Assembly: GCA_022414725.1 (NCBI GenBank)
Contig: CM039466.1
Coordinates: 10,834,247-10,898,246 of the forward strand
From: Microglena sp. YARC
Taxonomy: Eukaryota > Chlorophyta > Chlorophyceae > Chlamydomonadales > Chlamydomonadaceae
DNA length: 64,000 nt
Direction of reading: 5' to 3'
The first letter of the stretch is position 1. Each line of letters starts with the position of its first letter. The notes beneath the pieces are model-generated. The model saw only the letters and a program-made list of their open reading frames with translations. It did not search any database and was not told where the DNA came from. Below, piece after piece: positions 53,634-63,395 of the stretch. A program made the translations under genes and the position numbers.

Positions 53634-56600
53634 CTGTTGTTGCTGTTGTTATTGTTGTTATTGTTGCAGTCTAGAGGGTAGCTAAATAGGCTAAAGACCA
53701 TGGTATCAGGAGGGGCTACAAAGAAAAGGCACTGGTAAGCTTAACCCCAAACAATGGTTTTACCGACGGAGGCCCTGAGTCCGTGCTACAGTGATAATTG
53801 CATTCATTTCATGGTGGGGTTAAGGAAACAGGATAAGGGGTCATGGAGAGTTCGCAGTGGTCGATTGGTGAGCAGGGTCGGTTTGTTTTGCGTGCGACCG
53901 GTCGCGCATTGTGCGACCCCAGTGCGACCCTCAGGTGTGGAAGTTTAGGGCGAAATGGGCCCGTGAGTGAGAGCCCTGGGTCGCTAGTCCTGCTGCAGGG
54001 TGAGTGTGTTGTGGTGGTGGTGGTGGTGGAGTGGGGTGGGGTGGGGGGGGGGGGGGGGGGGGGGGAGGGAGGGGACAACCCTGATCAAAAGCCAGACAGA
54101 CTCATCCCTCTCCCACCCACCCACCCCACCCCACACACTCACATAAACCCACATACCTCATCCCCTCCTCTTATCCTAACACTCAATTTACACACTGGAA
54201 CACTGGATGGGGCTTCTGTTGTGGATTCTGCTACGGATTCTGTTATGGATTCTGTTATGAATCCTGTTATGGATTCTGCTACGGATTCTGTTATGGATCC
54301 TGTCATGGATTCTGTTATGGATTCTGCTACGGATTCTGTTATGGATCCTGTCATGGATTCTGTTATGGATTCTGCTACGGATTCTGTTATGGATCCTGTC
54401 ATGGATTCTGTTATGGATTCTGCTACGGATTCTGTTATGGATCCTGTTATGGATTCTGCTACGGATTCTGTTACAATGGATCCTGTCATGGATTCTGTTA
54501 TGGATTCTGCTACGGATTCTGTTATGGATCCTGTCATGAATTCTGTTATGGATTCTGTCATGGATTCTGTTATGGATTCTGCTACGGATTCTGTTATGGA
54601 TCCTGTCATGGATTCTGTTATGGATTCTGCTACGGATTCTGTTATGGATCCTGTCATGGATTCTGTTATGGATTCTGCTACGGATTTTGTTATGGATTCT
54701 GTTATGGATTCTGCTACGGATTCTCTTATGAATTCTGCTACGGATTCTGCTACAGATTCTGTTATGGATTCTGCTACGGATTATGTTATGGGTTCTGCCT
54801 ACCCCCAGCCTACCTGCATGATATCGGCCTCATCACTGAAGTTTCCGCCCAGTCTGAGCTCTTCCACCAGAGACAGAAAAGCAGGAGACATGCCACCTGC
54901 CGCATCCATCGACACCTGCTCCCCTACAGCCTCGTTCAATCTGGCAGCGTCTATTTGTTGGTGCACTTCACCCGCTGGAGGCATGGGCCCAGACATTGGA
55001 AGAAGCATATCAGAGAAGGGGTCACTGCTGGCTGCACCCCCTGCTGCCTGATTCACTGCAACCTCGCTCAACCTGATAGCTTCCATCTGATGGCGCACTT
55101 CACCCACTTGAGGCATTGGTTCAGACATTGGAGGAAGAAAATCAGAGATGGGGTCACTGTTGGCTGCACCCACTGAGCGTGCTGCTACACTAGCTTGAGG
55201 GGATTGTGGAGTGGCTTGGAGGGATTGTGGAGTGGCTTGGAGGGGTTGTGGAGTGGCTTGGAGGAATTGTGGAGTGGCTTGGAGGAATTGTGGAGAGTCT
55301 TGGAGGGATTGTGGAGTGGCTTGGAGGGATTGTGGAGTGGCTTGGAGGGATTGTGGTGTGGCTTGGAGGGATTGTGGAGTGGCTTGGAGGGATTGTGGAG
55401 TGGCTTGGAGGAATTGTGGAGTGGCTTGGAGGATTGTGGAGTGGCTTGGAGGATTGTGGAGTGGCGTAGCTTCTGCTCCTGCACCCCCTGAACCTGCTTC
55501 TGTTGCTGCCATACCCTGGAGCTGATCAATCATAGAGCAGGACGGTTCTAGAGCCCGTGTCATAACCCGAGGAGCTAGGACGGCTGTGGATTGTGGGGTA
55601 GCGGTTACTGCCAAAACCTCAGTTGGCCCACCCACGGATGTCGACCCCGCTGGACCCATCGGTGTCAATACTGCTGGACCGATGGGTGTCAACCCTGCTG
55701 AACCCACGGGTGTCCACACCGCTGAACCCACAGGTGCCCACCCCGCCAAAACCATCGGTGTTGACCCTGCTGGGCTGATGGGTGTAGACCCCACTGAAAC
55801 AATCGGTGTCGACCCTGCTGGACCCGTTGGCGTCCACCCCGCTGAAATCATCGGTGTCGACCCTGCTGGGCCGATGGGTGAAGACCCAGGTAGAAGTGGT
55901 CCAGCCAAGTGGGAATCAGCTACTGGTGACACAGATGGAGCATCAGTATAGAGGGCGGTAGAATCAGATGGCCCACCAGGTTCAGTGTGGTAGGGCGCAT
56001 CAGCAGGGTACAGCCATTCAAGATTGTGAAGCTCCCTCTCAAGATCCTGGAAGCATGGTCACACAAGCGAGTCACTTATGGTTTGGGGGTGTAGGGTGTG
56101 GGGTGTAGGGTTTAGGGCTTATCAGCAGGGCACAACCACTCAAGCTTGCGAAGCTCCTTCTCAAGGTCCTGGGAGCATGGTCACACAAGCAGGAGGTGCT
56201 TAGGGTTTGGGGGAGTAGGGTGTAGGATTTAGGGTTTAGCGTGTTAGGTGTTAGGGTGTAGGGTTTAGGGCTCATCAGCAGGGTACAACCACTCAAGGTT
56301 TTGAAGCTCCCTTTCAAGGTCCTGGGGGCATGGTCACACAAGCAGGAGGTACTTAGGTTTTAGGATTTAGGGCTGTTAACGTAAGCTCCACACCCTACAT
56401 CCTGAGCTGTACGCCCTATGTCCTAAGCTGTACGCCCTACCTTATCTGCTGCTATCAAACACGTTAAGTCCTCTATCCCCTCAAGCGTGTCCAAAGCTGT
56501 ACGCCCTATGTGCTAAGCTGTACGCCCTATGTCCTAAGCTGTACGCCCTACCTTATCTGCTGCTATCAACCACGTTAAGTCCTCTATCCCCTCAAGTGTG

Positions 56601-58740
56601 TCCAAGGAGCTGTCTAGTAAGGCGTCCCCTGTGGATGGCTTGGCCTCATGCCTTGCTGCCTCTACAGGAAAGATATGTGGGCTGGGGCTGAGCTGCTCCA
56701 AAGCTGAGGGTGGGGGGACACTGGTAGAGGCTGAAGGTGGGGGCACACTGGTAGGGGGACACCGGGGGGGACGCTAGTAGGGGGAGCACCGGTAGGAGCA
56801 GGAGCACTTCCTGCGGATGGGGGCCCTACAAAGGATGAGAGGGGGGTGCCGGGGCTGAGAGGGGGAAGGCCGTGTGGGTCACACACAGGTGCAATGGTGA
56901 AGAGGTGAGCAGGTGAGTAGTCGATCGATGAGCAGTTGACCAAGTGAGAGGGTGAGCAGGTGACAGATGAGCAGGTGGTTTGCAAACGCCCATTTGGGGA
57001 AATTGTAGGTGTCATGTTGTCAGACTGCTGTGTACCATTTGTTGCTTAGCGATGATATTATTGATATAGTTGTTTATTTTAAAGAGCCATTTGTACAATT
57101 GTATTATCATATTTATATATTATCATATTTATTATATATTTTATATTATTATAAAGAGCTATTTTCCATGTAATGTATTTGCATGCAGTCATGAACATGG
57201 CCCGGGCATGAGGCAGACGGAGTTTGTTTGTATACGTTGCAAATGTTGCCTAAGCTGTTTATGCTGTATATGTTGCGAATGTTGTCTATCTTGTAAATGC
57301 TGTTTATGCTGTACATGTTGTTATGTTTATCTTGCTATATGTTTATGCTGTTTATGCTGTATATGCTGTATGCTGTAAATGTTATCCATGAATTCTATGT
57401 TTTTTATGTTGTCTATGCTGTATATGCTGTACATGTTGTAAATGTTGTCCATGCTGTATATGCTGTATATGTTATATATGCTGTATATGCTGTTTCTGCT
57501 GTATATGCTGTAAATGTTATCCATGCATTCTGTGTTGTAAATGTTGTCTATGCTGTATATGCTGTGTAGCCCATGCAACATTGAGAATGGAGCAGTGCGC
57601 ATGTTGCAAACATACTGGAGGCACAAGATGCAATCTGCATTGTGCGTGGTGGGCATTGGGTTTGCATGGTGCGTGGCGTACGTTGCATTTTGCATGGTGC
57701 GTGCTGTATTTTGCATGTTAGTGGTGCATGCTGTATTTTGCATGGTGCATGCTGTATTTTGCATGTTAGTGGTGCATGCTATATTTTATATGGTGCATGG
57801 TGTCTTTTGAATTGTGCATGGGGCATGTTGTATTTTGCATGGTGTGTGGCGCATATGGTACTTTATATGGTGCATGGTGCATGTTGAATTTTGCATGGTG
57901 CGTGGGTATATGGTAGTGTATATGGTGCATGGTGCATGGTGCATGTTGTATTTTGCATGGTGCGTGGGTATGTGGTAGTGTATATGGTGCATGGTGCATG
58001 GTGCATGTTGTATTTTGAATAGTGCATGGTGCATGCTGTATTTTGCATGGTAGTGGTGCATGCCGCAGCTTGTTTATATATTTTGCATGGTCCATGGTTC
58101 ATGGTGTATGTTTTATTTTACATGGTGCATGGTGCATGGTGTATGCTGTATTTTACACGGGGCATGGAGCAATGTGTACGTTGTATTTTACATGGTGCAT
58201 GGTGCATGGTGCATGGTGCATAAAGTATGGAGCATAAAGCATGGAGGTGTTTGAAGGTTGTTAACAACTTAGGCACAGGGTGCACCCTTGCATGGGGTCG
58301 AGCTGTGAAAAATGTGTTACAGTGATGCATGGCAGCATGAATGCATTACGCATTGTAGTGCTTGATGCATGGCAGCATGATCAAAATATGCATTGTAGTG
58401 CTGATGCATGGCAGCATGATTGAACTACGCACGCCATGGAGATGTGTTGACTGTTGTTGTGCATATGGTGTTCATACAAGTCAACTGAGGCTGTTGTTTG
58501 TGGAGGTGGGATGTGTGCGTGTGTGTGTGTGTGTGTATGTCGATGTCTGTGTCTTTGTTTGTGCCTGTTTGGGGGTGGGGGTGGGGGGCTGCTGCAGCAG
58601 CTACAACTAGCATGGTATGTGTTGTTTGCATTGTTCATGGTGGTAGCTGCACCTTGGTCTGGCAACATGGCTGTGTTGGGATGGGTAGGCAGGTCAAGGC
58701 CATAATGGGTTGCTGGCTCCGTTGGTGCCGTAGCTTCCAT
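48415..58740 (-). CDS. Large unknown gene with tandemly copied exons
   Basis: Minus-strand gene assembled from splice sites. Possible exon 1 is 58,740-58,653. Further exons: about 56,900-56,552; 56,046-54,814 (411 codons, phase 0-0); 52,750-51,273; 50,446-50,129 (106 codons, phase 0-0); then the 19-codon exon array down to 48,427. The protein is low-complexity (Pro, Ser, Gln, Gly) with short helical, charged blocks such as DLERELHNLEWLYPAD, EIRMHNSLMRELHQHRTQ, VEWRESCAARYESERKA and DCTFRPKLNTSQ. The CTFRPKLN-type motif is common in cytoskeletal/flagellar coiled-coil proteins, a weak hint only. Partial copies of most exon starts lie in the introns. Single-base frameshifts (e.g. near 52,555) probably reflect sequence error. 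I found no terminal exon. Confidence 0.6.
49166..49928. mobile_element. Mariner-like non-autonomous transposon
   Basis: 25-bp terminal inverted repeats beginning CCGTCCTGCTCTCAAAAT (left) and CCGTACTGCTCTCAAAAT (right, complement), one mismatch, flanked on both sides by TA. TA duplication is the mark of the Tc1/mariner superfamily. TTGACGGTTT variants are repeated inside. No transposase seen. Confidence 0.8.
49578..49754 (-). CDS. Exon-like cargo inside the mariner-like element
   Basis: The minus strand has acceptor ATTTTTTAG| and donor CTAG|GTCGCT around 177 bases coding NPWDLLHLSAYSDASSDKNN.., ending HTGDEDEVPLALL. Composition is protein-like. Orientation equals that of the host gene, so it could be captured coding sequence or a new exon of it. 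I do not recognise it. Confidence 0.4.
50129..50446 (-). CDS. Exon with CTFRPKLN motif
   Basis: Acceptor TTGACCCAG| and donor AAG|GTGATC; 318 bases, 106 codons, phase 0 at both ends. Starts DCTFRPKLNTSQPRRPNTSA, passes SPSHLNPRLTKTPES, a Gly/Ala/Gln stretch, and ends with a helical segment EHCRVMFERAYKRQANLEAQ followed by the first copy of the 19-residue repeat. Part of the large minus-strand gene. A copy of its 5' ~35 codons with its own acceptor lies at 50,650-50,548. Confidence 0.7.
50840..51273 (-). repeat. Three extra copies of the YESERK exon end
   Basis: Copies near 51,205-51,132, 51,036-50,963 and 50,895-50,842 read VEWRESC.ARYESERK.RED.ELK and keep acceptor GTATTGCAG and donor CAAG|GTGTGTGG. 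The acceptor would add one base relative to the preceding phase-0 donor, so productive splicing of these copies is uncertain. CCAGACACCCCCGAC intron pieces are copied with them. Confidence 0.75.
51273..52750 (-). CDS. Central exon of the large gene
   Basis: Acceptor GCATGCAG| and donor CAAG|GTGGGT. Starts EIRMHNSLMRELHQHRTQAG; contains SELEMLRSMARVGFAYSSGV, ..FSQIEAEELAELAGGIEDW, then a 36-bp tandem repeat (51,885-52,195; PDYRGPDSRDGG), a Pro/Gly/Ser/His-rich region and MSRIEALQKMYVRSVEWRES, ending DDELK. One surplus G near 52,555 and indels in the tandem repeat break the frame. Confidence 0.6.
51885..52195 (-). repeat. 36-bp coding minisatellite, about eight copies
   Basis: CCCTGGAATCAGGCCCCCGA then TAATCAGGCCCCCCAT. 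Lies inside the central exon. Confidence 0.9.
52700..53520 (-). repeat. ~190-bp repeat carrying an exon start, five copies
   Basis: Copies near 53,510, 53,305, 53,110, 52,930 and 52,750 contain acceptor ..GCATG(C/A)AG| plus EIRMHNSLIHELHQHRTQ-like coding, and intron sequence with ATATTGGG.GAATGGTATAAG. Only the 52,750 copy runs into a long open exon. Confidence 0.8.
53395..53660. repeat. G tract and TTG microsatellite
   Basis: G run at 53,398-53,422 and (TTG)n at 53,535-53,660 in an intron. Confidence 0.9.
53667..53805 (+). repeat. Dispersed ~140-bp repeat G, copy 1
   Basis: From CAGTCTAGAGGGTAGC through CCCCAAACAATGGTTTTACC to GTGCTACAGTGATAATT; matches 60,240-60,385. Confidence 0.7.
53806..54810 (-). 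repeat. Intron with G tract and 12-bp minisatellite
   Basis: GGT repeats and a G tract at 54,005-54,065. GTTATGGATTCT / GCTACGGATTCT / GTTATGGATCCT 12-mers fill 54,220-54,795. Lies between two exons of the minus-strand gene; open frames in it are repeat artefacts. Confidence 0.7.
54814..56046 (-). CDS. 411-codon exon with heptapeptide repeats
   Basis: Acceptor ATGCTTCCAG| and donor CAG|GTAGGC; phase 0-0. Begins DLERELHNLEWLYPADAPYH, then a GSTPIGPAG-type repeat (55,620-55,870), a block AVLAPRVMTRALEPSCSMID, a 21-bp repeat coding ATPQSLQ about 13 times (55,195-55,470), two copies of an SDPxSDxLxPMSxPMP..GEV(R/H)xQxxAxRLxE motif, and an acidic end LVEELRLGGNFSDEADIMQ. Unknown function. Confidence 0.7.
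56047..56400 (-). repeat. Two extra copies of an exon start, with CCCTAAA junctions
   Basis: Copies at 56,321 and 56,168 read DLERELQNLEWLYPADEP after acceptor CCCCAG/TCCCAG, then run straight into CCCTAAACCCTA-type sequence with a stop and no GT donor. The full exon begins at 56,046. Confidence 0.75.
56430..56900 (-). CDS. Upstream exon of the large gene and partial copy
   Basis: The exon ends GIEDLTWLIAADK with donor AAG|GTAGGG at 56,552. Upstream it codes PHIFPVEAARHEAKPSTGDA and Pro/Ser repeats, with a frame change near 56,770. A copy of its last ~17 codons with its own donor is at 56,491-56,441, separated by CTAAGCTGTACGCCCTATG repeats. Confidence 0.5.
57060..58440. repeat. Minisatellites: TGCTGTATA, CATGGTG and a 43-bp unit
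   Basis: 57,070-57,180 AT-rich; 57,240-57,565 TGCTGTATATGCTGTAAATG-type; 57,640-58,240 GCATGGTGCATG with TTGTATTTTGCATGGTG; 58,320-58,440 three copies of a 43-bp unit with GATGCATGGCAGCATGA. Probably intron 1 of the large gene if exon 1 is right. Confidence 0.8.
58653..58740 (-). CDS. Possible first exon of the large gene
   Basis: ATG in GGCGGGACGATGG; MEATAPTEPATHYGLDLPTH..AMLPDQ, donor CAAG|GTGCAG. Good start context and donor on the right strand, but the link to exons at 56.9 kb across 1.7 kb of repeats is unproven. Confidence 0.35.
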
Positions 58741-59439
58741 CGTCCCGCCACCGTTGACACGCGCCTCCTGCTAATGGCACCTCGCTAGACAGCAGTTAGG
58801 AGCTGTGAAGGTGAAGCTGTCGAATCGGTGGGAAAACCATGAAGAGGGGTCTGGGCAGAGCTACGGAGAAGTGGATTCGGGGCTGAACTAGGCAAGAGTC
58901 ACTCGAAGGAAACAGTGGGAATCGCTCAGCTGTCTAGAAATAACGTTCGAATGGATAAGAACGGGGTTCTGGGATCCTAACGACGACAGTAGACTGGACT
59001 CGAGTGGCAGGAGGCGAACACGATCAAAGTCAATGCTCCAGGCATGGAAGAGAGCGGATATTATAAGCAGCTAGGTAGATCGAAAAAGAACCAGAGAAGT
59101 GCGCGCAGTGACAACAAGAGGTGAGCTGGAGACTGAAGAGACCTGAGATTTGTTAGGGCGGGGCGCGAAGTTGGCAGCCTGGTTGTCAGTTACTATGTCC
59201 CCGCTTCTCAATAAGCGGCTTGCAGCATGGACCCCTTGGCATGTTGGCGGTTGGGCCGAGGGGCCGTGTCACTAATTCTGGTCGAAGCTTCTGGGGTTCA
59301 CAATCGGCTGTACATACCGGCGTTCATTTTTTTTACCGAGCGTGCCAAGGGTCGGAGCGACCCGCAAGGTGACAAGCGAAAAGCGAAAAAGCGATCGCCT
59401 GCGTATTTAGTTTGCGTGGTTTGGTTTGATACATGGTGG
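58741..59439. other. Possible promoter region, no gene seen
   Basis: Unique sequence upstream of the candidate first exon. No motif I would defend. Confidence 0.3.
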
Positions 59440-59510
59440 ATCAGCCTGCAGGCTGCTCACCGTCTGCGGGCAGAGGAAACATGGGTAGTATAAACGCTAC
59501 TGAACACACC
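59440..59510 (+). repeat. Dispersed 60-bp repeat, extended copy
   Basis: CAGCCTGCAGGCTGCTCACCGTCTGCGGGC.. then GAGGAAACATGGGTAGTATA; the second half matches 31,280-31,312. Confidence 0.6.
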
Positions 59511-60060
59511 TACGTAGTATAGCCACACTCAGCCACACTCGCCCTCAGACGCATAATGTCGCTTCACGGTTATTCGGTGTTGCGTCCCGTCCTGAGACGT
59601 GGAGCGGACAGGCCAGGCGAGGCCAGGCGAGGCCCGAACAAGTCAGGCGGAGTCCGAACAAGTCCGACGTGGCGGGCGGTGGCGCGAGGGGTGGCGCCGG
59701 GTGGCGCACTGGCGCGGAGGCTTCTGTGCCCCCCGAGGTCCCGCCAGATAAGGGTTGTTCAAGTTATATTCAAGTTTTATTCAAGTTCTACGTTTTGAGA
59801 CGTATCTGCTTCCAATCTATGTTTCATGGATGTTTAGCCTCGTGGACGGTACATGGGCCCAAAGCATCGTCTCGTGAGCCTAAATCCACATTTGCAACGA
59901 TGGTTGGTCCCATGGATGGTCTATTCATCAGTTGACAAATCATGGTGTGTTTCGTTGCTAGGGCCCCATCCTTCATAGTGGGGAATTTGAAGCCTTCTAA
60001 TTGTTGATGGGAGGGTGGATTGCAAAAATCTTCTGAGTTGACAAATAAGCCAGATCCTTT
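59511..60060. other. No gene supported
   Basis: GC-rich 59,590-59,740 with GGCCAGGCGA duplicated and AACAAGTC.GGCGGAGTCC repeats. TTCAAGTT.TATTCAAGTTT is repeated at 59,757-59,790. Confidence 0.3.
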
Positions 60061-60180
60061 TGTAAGCCGGAATTTAGCTGCAGGCCAGCAGAGAGTAGGC
60101 AGGATCCTGCGCTCCTCTCGGAAATGAGGTGCAGGCCAGCAGAGAGTAGGCAGGATCCTGCCCTCCCCACGGAAACCAAT
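60061..60180 (+). repeat. 51-bp tandem duplication
   Basis: GCAGGCCAGCAGAGAGTAGG..CAGGATCCTG at 60,080 and 60,131. Confidence 0.85.
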
Positions 60181-60239
60181 TGTTCACACTTGTTTTACAT
60201 TATTGTCTTGGGCAGGCCATAGATGTATTTATATATGTT

Positions 60240-60385
60240 ACAGTCCAGGGGTAGGCAAAATAGGCTCAAAGGACTTGCCCAACCGTATAGGAAGGGGCTT
60301 AAAAATAAAAAGCACTGATGAACTGAGCCCCAAACAATCGTTTACCGATGGGGGCCTTGAGTTCGTGCTACGGTGATAATTTAAT
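60240..60385 (+). repeat. Dispersed repeat G, copy 2
   Basis: CAGTCCAGGGGTAGGCAAAATAGGCTCAAAGG-type sequence to GTGCTACGGTGATAATTTAA; aligned with 53,667-53,805. Confidence 0.7.
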
Positions 60386-60912
60386 TCTACAATATTATTA
60401 AATCATCATCTCAGCTGGGATGATAATTTAATTGTGCGATTATTATCGCATTTTTTATAAATTGAATTAAGTAAGATGACACAAGACAACCCCGCTGTAC
60501 AACACCCGGGAGGAGTCTTCCGTCCATCCTCAAAATCTCAGTCTCGGTCTTGGTCATTATTCTCCTAGGACTGGGATTATAATTCATAATCGGTGTCGAA
60601 TTCCTGATCTGAGGTTTCAAGAAAAAGCAGGAATACAATGGTCAGGGACCCCAATCTCGATAGGAGAAATAATTGTGTGTGTGTGTGCTTGGATGCCTGC
60701 TGTTATTGTAAATATTACATAAGGTCCCTAAGTTGAAGGGTGGGGTAGAGATGGACATGTGTATGAAGCCACCACAATGAAACTGATCACACACACTGTC
60801 CATGTCTGTGCAGGGACCTGACTGCTGCAATAGAGGACACCGTCATCTCCAGCTCATCAGCCGAATGCAGGTATGGAGAGAGAGGTAGGGCCAGTGTTCG
60901 CCTACTCTTTTG
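60386..60912. other. No gene seen
   Basis: AT-rich start, a short (GT)n at 60,675-60,690; nothing coding recognised. Confidence 0.3.
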
Positions 60913-60990
60913 TAGGAGTGGCAACGCCATTCGAACTGAATCCTTGGTGGCGCTGATTTATGTCGGGAGACCCACCTCTTACGGTGAAAT
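60913..60990 (+). repeat. Dispersed repeat B, copy 2
   Basis: GTAGGAGTGGCAACGCCATTC..CCCACCTCTTACGGTGAAAT; partner of 18,952-19,040. Confidence 0.65.
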
Positions 60991-61308
60991 TCCTAAACCC
61001 GAAACTAAAAAAAATGTGGTAGATATTGTTTACAGTTTCCTTACATAATATATTCAAATTGGTTGTAGTTCTAGTACAGACAGACAGCTAGATAGAAAAT
61101 AGTAATCCTTGAACATAGTGATTTCATGGCTGTGCACCGCTGCATTGCATTGGCGCACGGCTGCACATGATAGCTGCACTGGCATTTCATGATCCCACAA
61201 CAACCTGTTGGCGGTTGAAGGACGGAGACGAAAGGGAATCGAAGATTGGAAGAATTCATCAAGCTTACAGAGAACGCGAGTCAACTTATATAGCAGCCGA
61301 CCTTCCTA

Positions 61309-61965
61309 ATGAGTCCCCACCTCCCCATGGGCAACACCCCCACCCCCATTGGCCAACTGTTTGGCTCAGGACCCTACTGCTACACACAACCTTGGTACGG
61401 GGGAAACACACACCTCACCAGCCAGAACCCTGAAGAGGCCCACAAGGCTGTTCGATGGGCACTAGGCAGTGCCATACATGCTCACACCCTTGATATTCCC
61501 GCGTGCACCATCCTCTTGGTCCCACACAAACCCACATATGCCCATAACGCCCTCCTAAATCACCCATGGGCTATGGAACTAGCCACTCTGCCTCCCAAGG
61601 CCAAAACCCTCACCCCTCCCTAATCTGGACGGGGGGCAAACTCAACCCTGCCAAGAGACACAGAGGAACCTACAAATTCATTGCCATCTCCAACCCAGCT
61701 GGCCATGCCAAGTACCTCCACAACCCACCCACCACATGGGCCCAAACCATGAGGGATATGGGGGCCACTTCCATCCCACGACCAGGTCCCCCCCCCTCCC
61801 AACTGGGCCTTCCTACAACCCACCTACCCAAGGCACTTAGCTCCCTCCTTCAGACCTGGGCACAACAACCCACCCCCATGCAGATAGACCCCACACCCAT
61901 AACACCCCCTGTGCTCCCGTGCACACATGCTATCCTACAAGCACCAGGCCCCGCTCTATACACAG
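61309..61965 (+). pseudogene. LINE extra domain, second copy
   Basis: QLFGSGPYCYTQPWYGG, NPEEAHKAVRWALGSAIHAH, PACTILLVPHKP, then after a one-base frameshift near 61,617 LIWTGGKLNPAKRHRGTYKF and IAISNPAGHAKYL. Conserved with 5,100-5,700 (minus). Shape resembles a PCIF1-like methyltransferase fold; the expected catalytic NPPF is NPEE here, so activity is doubtful. Confidence 0.4.
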
Positions 61966-62290
61966 ATGAAAGTGCCATCATAGACAAAGACGGCGCTCTA
62001 CGCCTAGGGGCAGGCGTATACTCCCCCAGGGCCGCTGCACGTTGCCTCCGCATAGACCCTGGCGGACAGCTATGTTATGCTTATGCTTATGCTTATGCTT
62101 CTTGCAGCTTATTAACCTGCACATTTACCATCCCAGCAGGACACGGGAAAACAAACACCGTGACCTCCTGCAAGACATCGCCATCCACATTATCAACAGA
62201 CACAACGCTGCTGCTACCACACGCCTGCTTAAGGTCCGATCTCACTCAGGAATCATAGGGAATGACGAGGCAGACACGCTCGCGAAAGAA
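61966..62290 (+). pseudogene. LINE RNase H, internally deleted
   Basis: First catalytic block LYTDESAIIDKDGALRLGAG (61,960-62,015) and last block VRSHSGIIGNDEADTLA (62,235-62,285) are present. The blocks with the second and third acidic residues (AEL, TDSL in the minus copy) are absent; a short TATGCT hexamer run (62,072-62,102) stands at the junction and the frame changes there. Confidence 0.7.
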
Positions 62291-63301
62291 GCGACGACAG
62301 GATACAATGTAATTAGACCAGTTAAAACAGGGGAACATGCGCACCTCAACATGCATTGGCCGTCTGTCCAGCCCCCCCAAATTATTAATGGGGACCAGCC
62401 CCCCCGGCACCCGGCCAACAATCTCACCGAGGGTATCAAGGCTAACCTCCCCACCCCCCTGCACACCGGGCATGCCAACACCACGGGCATATACTCCTCC
62501 ATTTGGGAGCAAGCCAACCCCATCCTCCTCCCTCAGGCTAGTAATTGTTTCTGGCAATCCACCGACATCAAATGGTGGCAAAAAATACAAATCCACAAGG
62601 CTAGGTGGGGACGCTTATGGACTAGGAAACTGGCGTACAGATACAAACGCCCCTATGGTACCAGCACTAGCCCCCCCTCTGATGATAACTGCCCTCTTCG
62701 TCTCAAAGCACAGGACGGAGCTGGCCATATTCTTGCTGGGTGCAGCCACCCTTTCCTCAAAGTAATGTATATTAACAGACATAATAAGGCGGCCCAACTC
62801 ATCCAAAAGGCAGTAGCCAAAGGAGCTCTGGGGGCTCTCCCCATGTACATGGATGCAGGCACTTGTGAAGCGACCCCCGACATTCCCACGAGACCCCCAA
62901 CCACCCTCAAACCCCCTGATCTTCCCCAAGCCACTTGGGATAAATACAGGCCTGATCTCCTCCTCATTGACGACGAATCCAAACCAAGAAAAGCCTACCT
63001 AGTTGAACTGGGTTACTGCTCAGACACTAACCACCAAATCAAATTCCAGGAAAAGAGCGTTCAGCATAAGGAGCTCCAACGTATCCTTCAACAACAAGGA
63101 TTCCTTGTCCACTACCTAGTCTTCACCATAGGTACCACTGGTACCATGCCAATTACAACTATTACCAATCTCTCCACCCTAGGGATCAGTCGCGAACACG
63201 TAGACAAACTCATATCTAAGCTGCACAGAGAATCTATCGCCTCCTGTACCAGCATTCTTGCCACACGTCGCATGAAGGAGTCCCTCCCGCCTGGAGGGTG
63301 A
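62290..63301 (+). CDS. LINE CCHC knuckle and RLE domain
   Basis: In one open frame (419 codons from 62,042): KVRSHSG at ~64, a linker with HWPSVQPP, C217-P-L-R...H229...C234 knuckle, MYINRHNKAAQLIQKAV, then KYRPDLLLIDDE (~302), AYLVELGYCSDTNHQIKFQE (~319), and FTIGTTGTMP (~361). The second knuckle Cys is Arg (CPLR; CPIC in the other copy). RPD...E..K fits the restriction-like endonuclease used by R2-type and Dualen LINEs. The C-terminal ~55 residues are helical and shared with the minus copy. Confidence 0.75.
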
Positions 63302-63395
63302 CACTTCCTATGTCTGCCATGGTGACTTTCCCCAGCTGCGGCGTACGGGAGGGTCCCCTTAACACCACGCCCCTCCAGGCGTTATCTTTTTTTTT

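Larger units (their letters stand above)
61294..63395 (+). mobile_element. Second Dualen-like LINE, 5'-truncated
   Basis: Begins inside the domain upstream of RNase H (in-frame stop at 61,291) and carries RNase H remnant, CCHC knuckle and RLE to a stop at 63,299-63,301, then a ~90-base 3' UTR with the hairpin TTAACACC..GGCGTTA (63,359-63,385) and a T run. 5' truncation is usual for LINE copies. Far fewer frame breaks than in the minus-strand copy. Confidence 0.8.

Noticed and set aside
53843..55051. 402-codon plus-strand frame with MDSVMDSATDSV repeats
   Set aside because: Antisense to a spliced gene and made mostly by a 12-bp minisatellite.
59227..59935. Several 80-90-codon open frames
   Set aside because: GC-rich, no start context, no conserved motif, overlapping repeats.
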